A stretch of DNA of 10,919 bases. Source: Oscillospiraceae bacterium. GTDB taxonomy: Bacteria; Bacillota_A; Clostridia; Oscillospirales; Ruminococcaceae. The position numbers were made by a program, and so were the translations under genes. Shown piece after piece: positions 7,399 through 10,919 of the stretch. A model generated the notes under the pieces. That model did no database searches and was not told where the DNA came from. It was given only the letters and a program-made list of their open reading frames with translations. How positions within the stretch are numbered: position 1 is the first letter of the stretch; every line of letters begins with the position of its first letter. The stretch spans positions 1 through 10,919 of the forward strand of contig JAFQAF010000208.1 of assembly GCA_017400025.1 (NCBI GenBank), in the 5' to 3' direction.

Positions 7399-7426
7399 AA
7401 AAGTCAGGAAGCAATTCCTGACTTTT
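7399..7426. terminator. Bidirectional terminator between WYL genes and rtcB
   Basis: A perfect 12-bp stem (AAAAGTCAGGAA with TTCCTGACTTTT) closes a GCAA loop. It begins at the base after the WYL stop codon. A-runs and T-runs on both sides let it end both the plus-strand WYL transcript and the convergent minus-strand slipin-rtcB transcript. Confidence 0.93.
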
Positions 7427-7469
7427 GTTTTGCGTAGAAACAGCACCGGCTATGCTGGCAGTTTTGATT

Positions 7470-8678
7470 TTATTCCGCCGCCTTGAAGTTGTACACCGGC
7501 TTTATCTGCTTTATCACCCGGGCGGTAGGGGCGATATGGCTGATGATTTGTTCTGCCGGCTTGTATGCCATAGGGCTTTCGTCCAGGGTGGCACGGTTTA
7601 CACTGGTGGTGTAGATACCAGCCATTTCCTGCCTGTATTTTTCCATTGAAAGGGTTTCAAAGGCTTTTTTGCGGCTCATGATACGGCCTGCGCCGTGGGG
7701 TGCAGGGCAGTTCCAGTCCCGGTTGCCTTTGCCCACACAGATAAATGAGCCATCACGCATATTGATTGGTATCAGCAGCTTCTGGCCTTTTTCTGCGGCC
7801 ACCGCACCTTTGCGCAGTATCATATTGTCTGTGTCAATATAGTTGTGTATGGTGGTGAAGCGGTCTGTTTCCGTAAGGTTCAGTTTTTCCATTATCACCT
7901 GCACCATGGCAAGGCGGTTCAGATGGGCAAACTGCTGTATCAGCTTCATATCGTGGATATAGTCATCAAACAGGCTGCCGGTCACATAGGCAAGGTCACG
8001 GTGGATTGGCAGCTGTGCTGTTTTTTCCTTTTTCAGTTTCTTTATGGTTTTTTCTATCTCTTTGTGGCGGCCCTCTGCCTTCATCTGCTGCACAAGGTCT
8101 GTAATCTGGCAGTCTGCTACGCCGGCCAGCTGTTCTGCGGCCTGCTTCTGGTAATACTGTGCCACCTCGTTGCCTATATGGCGGCTGCCGGAATGGACCA
8201 CAAGATAGAGATTGCCCTCATCGTCTTTATCCACCTCTATAAAGTGGTTGCCGCCGCCAAGGGTGCCTATGCTTCTGCGGGCTCTGGCAAGGTTTACCTT
8301 GTCTGCACATTTCAGCCGGGTAAGGTCTATCCGGGAATTGTACCGGTGGTGTGTTTTGCGCACATCGCGGCCGGAGGGGATATGTGTGCGGATAACTTTA
8401 TCAAGGGCGGCAAAGTCCACTTCCTTTTCTGCCAGCTGTACTGTTTCCATACCGCAGCCTATATCCACGCCCACCATACCGGGCACCACCTTGTCTGTGA
8501 TGGTCATGGTTGTGCCTATGGTACAGCCCATACCGGCGTGTACGTCCGGCATAATGCGGATTTTGCTGCCTGCAAAAGCTGCTTCGTCACACACGGCCTT
8601 TATCTGTGCGGCGGCGGATTCCTCCAGCAGGGAAGCGTATACTATGGCAGTGTTGTGTATGCCTTTTATCTCTGTCAC
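7470..8678 (-). CDS. rtcB: RtcB-type RNA-splicing/repair ligase
   Basis: GTP- and Mn-dependent ligase that joins RNA 2',3'-cyclic phosphate or 3'-phosphate ends to 5'-OH ends, repairing cleaved tRNA and other RNA. It is 402 residues, close to E. coli RtcB (408). Key motifs are intact: MPDVHAGMGCTIG (43-55); VGVDIGCGM with metal ligands Asp72 and Cys75; GGGNHFIEV with His145; VHSGSRHIG with His162; HNY with His278; RKGAV; PINMRDGS; and PHGAGR, whose His328 corresponds to the guanylylated His. A Lys-rich helical insert sits near residues 200-222. The start is GTG with AGGAGA seven bases upstream. It follows the slipin gene by 68 bases with no terminator between, so the two are probably co-transcribed. 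No rtcA, archease or Ro60/rsr gene is seen in the window. Confidence 0.95.
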   Translation of the reverse strand: MTEIKGIHNTAIVYASLLEESAAAQIKAVCDEAAFAGSKIRIMPDVHAGMGCTIGTTMTITDKVVPGMVGVDIGCGMETVQLAEKEVDFAALDKVIRTHIPSGRDVRKTHHRYNSRIDLTRLKCADKVNLARARRSIGTLGGGNHFIEVDKDDEGNLYLVVHSGSRHIGNEVAQYYQKQAAEQLAGVADCQITDLVQQMKAEGRHKEIEKTIKKLKKEKTAQLPIHRDLAYVTGSLFDDYIHDMKLIQQFAHLNRLAMVQVIMEKLNLTETDRFTTIHNYIDTDNMILRKGAVAAEKGQKLLIPINMRDGSFICVGKGNRDWNCPAPHGAGRIMSRKKAFETLSMEKYRQEMAGIYTTSVNRATLDESPMAYKPAEQIISHIAPTARVIKQIKPVYNFKAAE

Positions 8679-8746
8679 GGGAATTCTCCTTTCCGTAGCT
8701 TTTTAGTTTCGGTTTACTGTTCAGGCTGAAAGCCGCCGGGGCGGTA

Positions 8747-9853
8747 TCAGTCAGCCTGCTGTCTGTTTTTCACCAGGCCTGTAAGCTGTGCCAGGATATC
8801 ACCGCTGCCGGTAAGGGTGATATTGCCCACGTTGGAGCTGATTTTTTCAATAAGCTCCAGCTCTTTCAGGCGGTAAAGTGTCCGGTTTTCGTCCATAAGA
8901 CGGGCTGTGTTCAGCAGTGAGCGGGTGGAGGCCACCTCTTCACGGCGTGTGATAACATTGGCCCGGGCACGTTTTTCGGCAATAAGCACTGTGTTCATTA
9001 TATCACGGATTTCACCCGGGAGTATAATATCTTTTACGCCAGCATCTGCAAACTGCACAAAAAGGGCAGTTTCCTTTTCTTTCAGCGCCCGGAACACAAA
9101 GTCTGCCAGCTGCTGTTTGTTTTCCAGCAGTTCGTCCAGTCTGAAGCGGCCGGTGTACCGGCGCAGTGCCAGCTGGGCGGCCAGACGTATCTGTTCGCGG
9201 TAATTGTCAATTTCTGCAATGCGTACATAATCTGTGATTCTGTAGTTTGCCACAAAATTGATGCGCAGTGTCACCTTGTCTGCTGTAAGCATTTCCTGGC
9301 CGCTGATATCAAGGGCAAGCAGGCGTGTATCCACGGTTTCTGCTGTGATATCTGTGCCGTTTTTCCAGAAATAGTATGTGCCCGGCTCCAGCAGGCGGGA
9401 GAAAACGCCGTCAAGGTAAAGGCGGGCTTTCCGCCACGGCTCCACTGTGATTTTTGTGTAGTACATCATAGGTATTCTGGAGAAAATGGATTTTGGCAGT
9501 GTGGCAGGCACTTCCGGGTCTGTGATGTCTGTCAGCACAAATTCGTGGCTGTCATATTCAGACCAGAAAGCGTGTACACCCTTTGGCAGAAGGGAGGCAA
9601 ACCTGCCGTTTACATAATGGAGTGCCACTGTGTCGTCCGGCACCTGTACAAATGCCACCCGGTCTGCAAAGGCTTTGTTCTGCATAAGCCGGGAAAGATT
9701 TGAAACAGAGCTGTTCACAGCCTTGTCCATATTATGTACTTCCACTGTCCGGTTGCCCCACAGTGTGTATCTGCCTGCAGGCAGAACTTTCCGGAATTTT
9801 CCGTTTTTAAAGAGAAGACCTCTCTGATTTTCGTTGATAACAATTTTTTTCAT
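8747..9853 (-). CDS. Soluble SPFH/slipin-like protein paired with RtcB
   Basis: A 368-residue protein of the SPFH (band 7/stomatin/slipin) superfamily. A motif with the pattern L-hydrophobic-x-NG/DG-x-F-x-x-L-x-x-G-x-x-x-F/L-W occurs three times, at residues 13-32, 78-97 and 144-163, about 66 residues apart. Slipins usually have one such segment. The SPFH core follows (about 170-290: TVDTRLLALDISGQEMLTADK, VTLRINFVANYRI, then an Arg/Ala-rich helix). A charged coiled-coil follows at about 285-340 (EKRARANVITRREEVASTRSL). There is no N-terminal membrane segment or hairpin, so it is probably cytosolic and oligomeric. GGAGG lies nine bases before the ATG. It sits between a structured leader and rtcB. 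From memory, slipin-RtcB neighbourhoods have been noted in comparative genomics; the biochemical role is unknown. Confidence 0.8.
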   Translation of the reverse strand: MKKIVINENQRGLLFKNGKFRKVLPAGRYTLWGNRTVEVHNMDKAVNSSVSNLSRLMQNKAFADRVAFVQVPDDTVALHYVNGRFASLLPKGVHAFWSEYDSHEFVLTDITDPEVPATLPKSIFSRIPMMYYTKITVEPWRKARLYLDGVFSRLLEPGTYYFWKNGTDITAETVDTRLLALDISGQEMLTADKVTLRINFVANYRITDYVRIAEIDNYREQIRLAAQLALRRYTGRFRLDELLENKQQLADFVFRALKEKETALFVQFADAGVKDIILPGEIRDIMNTVLIAEKRARANVITRREEVASTRSLLNTARLMDENRTLYRLKELELIEKISSNVGNITLTGSGDILAQLTGLVKNRQQAD

Positions 9854-9888
9854 ATATAAATACCTCCATCGGCAGTTGATTGCGCTGT

Positions 9889-10049
9889 GTAATTCCCCGC
9901 TGTCTGCAGGCGGCCCGGTGCTTGAGCCGCGCGGTGTGCAGGCGGGCCGTGGCTGGCCTGCATTACGCTGGGGCGGTATCCGTGCCGGGGCAGGGCCGGC
10001 AGAAAGCTGCAGTGTGTACAGCCGGGGCTGTACCCTGCCGGGGAATTAC
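9889..10049 (-). other. Distal domain of the leader: 11-bp closing stem with nested hairpins
   Basis: GTAATTCCCCG at 9889-9899 and CGGGGAATTAC at 10039-10049 are exact reverse complements 139 bases apart. Inside are GTACAGC-CGGG-GCTGTAC (10016-10033); GGCAGGG/CCCTGCC (9989-9995 with 10033-10039, sharing edge bases with neighbouring helices); TGCAGGC/GCCTGCA (9937-9943 with 9956-9962); and GCGGC/GCCGC (9910-9914 with 9926-9930). The stem ends 21 bases before the slipin GGAGG, so it could affect its translation. Confidence 0.55.
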
Positions 10050-10080
10050 TCTTTGTCTTGCTTTTTTACTGAAAGCTGTG

Positions 10081-10169
10081 GGCATATTTCTATGCTTAAT
10101 CTGAGGGGATTAGAACCCCATCGCTTTCGGCGATTTACCATTGGTGTCATTGGCAGGCCGGCATACGCC
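10081..10169 (-). other. tRNA-like module with T-arm and D-loop-like sequence
   Basis: In the minus sense GGGG-TTCTAAT-CCCC (10105-10119) matches a T-arm: a 7-base loop TTCTAAT with the TTC and the A at the position of A58. It differs from consensus at position 57 (T for purine). A 5-bp hairpin abuts it, and upstream lies AATGGTAAA, resembling a tRNA D-loop (A-R-Y-GG-N-A), although a paired D-stem is not evident. GGCGTAT (10163-10169) can pair over seven positions, one a wobble, with ATATGCC (10081-10087), giving an acceptor-like outer helix. That helix competes with the GAAA hairpin. No CCA end and no complete cloverleaf exist, so it is not a tRNA gene. Confidence 0.4.
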
Positions 10170-10191
10170 TGCGGTATTCCGCGCGCACCGC

Positions 10192-10232
10192 AGTGTATAC
10201 AGCAGGCTGTGCCCTGCTTTTTTTCATACACT
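10192..10232 (+). terminator. Terminator-like hairpin with U-run on the plus strand
   Basis: On the plus strand AGCAGG-CTGTGC-CCTGCT runs directly into seven T residues (10218-10224), the form of a factor-independent terminator. The flanks AGTGTAT and ATACACT also pair, which folds the T-run into an internal loop and is atypical for a terminator. It may block plus-strand transcription towards 10398 or simply be the A-rich internal loop of the minus-strand RNA. Confidence 0.45.
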
Positions 10233-10337
10233 TGCTCTGGTCTGTATCTGACAATTACATATTAGCAATTATTTCCATATTAATCACGGAAAAAAATCTG
10301 CGAAATCTCCTGCATAAGCAAAAATCCACCCACAGAA

Positions 10338-10367
10338 GTGACACAGCCGCCGGGAATATGGTATAAT
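10338..10367 (+). promoter_or_regulatory. Promoter of the TIGR04076-like gene
   Basis: GTGACA (10338-10343) and TATAAT (10362-10367) are 18 bp apart, and a TGG precedes the -10 element (extended -10). The expected start is near 10375, giving a short leader before the GGAGG at 10387-10391. Confidence 0.75.
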
Positions 10368-10397
10368 CAGCACAGAAACACCCCACGGAGGCCTGAT

Positions 10398-10643
10398 ATG
10401 AAAATAAAACTGACCGTAACAGAAAGCCGCTGCCGCAGCGGATACTGCAAAAAAGGCGATACATTTACAGTGGAAGACCTGTGCCCGCCAATCTGCCACG
10501 AACTGTGGCACGCCGCCTACCCCTATGTGTTCAGTCTGAAAAACGGAGCAATACTGGACCGGGGCGAGGGCAAGGCACAGCGTTTCTGTGTGAAATGCCC
10601 TGACGAAGGAAGGGTGGTGCTGTGTGGCGAAGTGGTGGAATAA
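10398..10643 (+). CDS. Small TIGR04076-like protein, 81 aa
   Basis: An 81-residue soluble protein resembling the TIGR04076 family, whose function is unknown to me. The visible pattern is an N-terminal beta strand (MKIKLTVTE), then CRSGYCKKGDTFTVED, a Pro-Cys turn (CPPICHELWHAAYPYVF) and a late CPDEGRV. The motif order Cys-x-x-Gly-D, P-x-C-x-x-W, Y-x-x-V and CPD-x-x-R-V is what I recall of that family. Five Cys residues suggest metal or redox chemistry, but no fixed metal site is proven. The frame is open upstream, but GGAGG six bases before this ATG, with a promoter immediately before, sets the start. It is transcribed alone and diverges from the slipin-rtcB leader. Confidence 0.75.
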   Translation: MKIKLTVTESRCRSGYCKKGDTFTVEDLCPPICHELWHAAYPYVFSLKNGAILDRGEGKAQRFCVKCPDEGRVVLCGEVVE

Positions 10644-10721
10644 GCCCGGGAAAAGTCGAAGCTTTACCCATTATACAAAGGCAAACCGCCCCCGGGCACA
10701 CTGTTCACGGCAGATATGCCG
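10644..10721 (+). other. Structured 3' region after the TIGR04076-like gene
   Basis: GCCCGGG immediately after the stop codon pairs with CCCGGGC at 10691-10697, closing a 40-base loop. CGGCA-GATA-TGCCG (10708-10721) forms a second hairpin. Neither is followed by a T-run. No known riboswitch motif was recognised. Confidence 0.4.
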
Positions 10722-10727
10722 GTCCGA

Positions 10728-10756
10728 TTGAACAATACAGTTAAAGCAAGTATAAT
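10728..10756 (+). promoter_or_regulatory. Promoter-like sequence abutting a terminator
   Basis: TTGAAC (10728-10733) and a perfect TATAAT (10751-10756) are 17 bp apart. The predicted start, near 10763, falls exactly at the terminator hairpin, so only a very short RNA of about 35 bases could be made on this strand. It may be a chance match or a small-RNA source. Confidence 0.35.
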
Positions 10757-10763
10757 TTATCAG

Positions 10764-10796
10764 AAAAACCGGTCTGTAAATCCAGACCGGTTTTTT
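10764..10796. terminator. Bidirectional terminator between TIGR04076-like gene and right-edge gene
   Basis: A perfect 13-bp stem, AAAAACCGGTCTG with CAGACCGGTTTTT, closes a 6-base loop and ends in a run of six T on the plus strand and five on the minus strand. It serves both the plus-strand gene ending at 10643 and the minus-strand gene ending at 10831. Confidence 0.93.
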
Positions 10797-10830
10797 CTGT
10801 ATATTCTGCTTTGCATTTTCAATTCTGCTG

Positions 10831-10919
10831 TCAATAAGTACCCCCAAGGCCGAAGCTGATGTTCAGCGCCCGGTTCATTCTGGCTATATCCCCATCGTCC
10901 AGGCGGCCGGTTTTTTCCT
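10831..10919 (-). CDS. C-terminal end of a MazF/PemK-like toxin (partial)
   Basis: Reading leftwards from the window edge, 29 codons are open to a TGA at 10831-10833. The peptide contains EKTGRLDDGDIARMNRALNISFGL. The pattern K-x-G-R-L-x-x-x-D-hydrophobic-x-R-hydrophobic-x-x-A-L-x-hydrophobic-S-hydrophobic-GL is typical of the last helix of MazF/PemK-type endoribonuclease toxins in Bacillota, which cut RNA at specific sites. The catalytic part is outside the window, and the match rests on a short tail, so another family is possible. A bidirectional terminator lies 35 bases downstream. Confidence 0.5.
   Translation of the reverse strand, partial: EKTGRLDDGDIARMNRALNISFGLGGTY

Larger units (their letters stand above)
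9889..10232 (-). ncRNA. Structured leader or ncRNA with tRNA-like T-arm upstream of slipin-rtcB
   Basis: This 544-base gap (9854-10397) has no credible gene but is dense in perfect helices. In the minus (slipin-rtcB) sense, 5' to 3', they are as follows. A two-part hairpin has outer arms 10226-10232/10192-10198 and inner arms 10213-10218/10201-10206. GCAGGC/GCCTGC pairs at 10172-10167/10158-10153. A 5-bp stem at 10120-10134 is stacked directly on a GGGG-TTCTAAT-CCCC arm at 10105-10119. A GAAA-capped hairpin lies at 10082-10095. An 11-bp closing stem (10039-10049/9889-9899) encloses further hairpins. GAAA loops and the T-loop-like heptamer make sense only on the minus strand. No terminator precedes the slipin gene, so it is either a 5' leader or a processed RNA. 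The class is unknown; a Y-RNA/YrlA-like RNA is one possibility, but no Ro-binding consensus was found. Confidence 0.5.

Noticed and set aside
7845..8729. Plus-strand frame of 294 codons
   Set aside because: Antisense shadow of rtcB, whose catalytic motifs are all intact on the minus strand.
10081..10169. A true tRNA gene on the minus strand
   Set aside because: The T-arm is convincing, but the expected 7-bp acceptor pairing directly after it, a D-stem, an anticodon arm of normal size and a CCA-type end cannot be placed.
9834..10265. Plus-strand frame of 143 codons across the structured gap
   Set aside because: No ribosome site, it starts inside the slipin gene, and the DNA is better explained by RNA helices.
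10255..10290. Sigma-54 promoter for slipin-rtcB, as in RtcR-controlled operons
   Set aside because: TGG and TTGC occur on the minus strand, but GG and GC are 8 rather than 10 bases apart, and no RtcR gene is present.

Overview
The window looks like part of the chromosome of a low-to-mid GC anaerobic Bacillota (Clostridia-like) bacterium. The reasons are strong GGAGG-type ribosome binding sites, consensus housekeeping promoters, a lipoprotein-type solute-binding protein and many factor-independent terminators. No insertion sequence, phage gene or CRISPR array is visible. The genus cannot be named from the sequence alone.

Region 1 (1-5064, minus strand) is a complete branched-chain amino acid ABC importer operon except for the 3' end of its last gene: livK (binding lipoprotein), livH and livM (permeases), livG and livF (ATPases; livF runs off the left edge). 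Upstream of livK lies a consensus promoter, a small reading frame with 14 isoleucine codons (13 of them ATT) in its last 39 codons, and a factor-independent terminator. A segment just after the Ile run can pair with the 5' arm of the terminator. This is the layout of a ribosome-mediated attenuator responding to Ile-tRNA charging. The livK-livH gap holds a strong hairpin without a U-tract, probably an mRNA processing or stability element.

Region 2 (5065-7426) is an AT-rich divergent intergenic region with a perfect 14-bp inverted repeat, followed on the plus strand by two translationally coupled WYL-domain regulators. It closes with a 12-bp bidirectional terminator shared with the convergent rtcB.

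Region 3 (7470-10260, minus strand) is an RNA-repair-type unit: a long GC-rich leader, then a soluble SPFH/slipin-like protein carrying three copies of an N-terminal motif, then RtcB RNA ligase. The roughly 380-nt leader has many perfect helices, two GAAA loops and a tRNA-like T-arm in the minus sense. It is the best candidate for an undescribed element: a tRNA-mimicking, possibly Y-RNA-like (YrlA-like) RNA tied to slipin-RtcB. The two WYL proteins could be its regulators, since WYL domains are known ligand sensors, some binding nucleic acid; that link is inference.

Region 4 (10338-10919) holds a small TIGR04076-like protein with its own promoter, a structured 3' region, a promoter-like sequence directly abutting a strong bidirectional terminator, and on the minus strand the last 29 codons of what resembles a MazF/PemK-type toxin.
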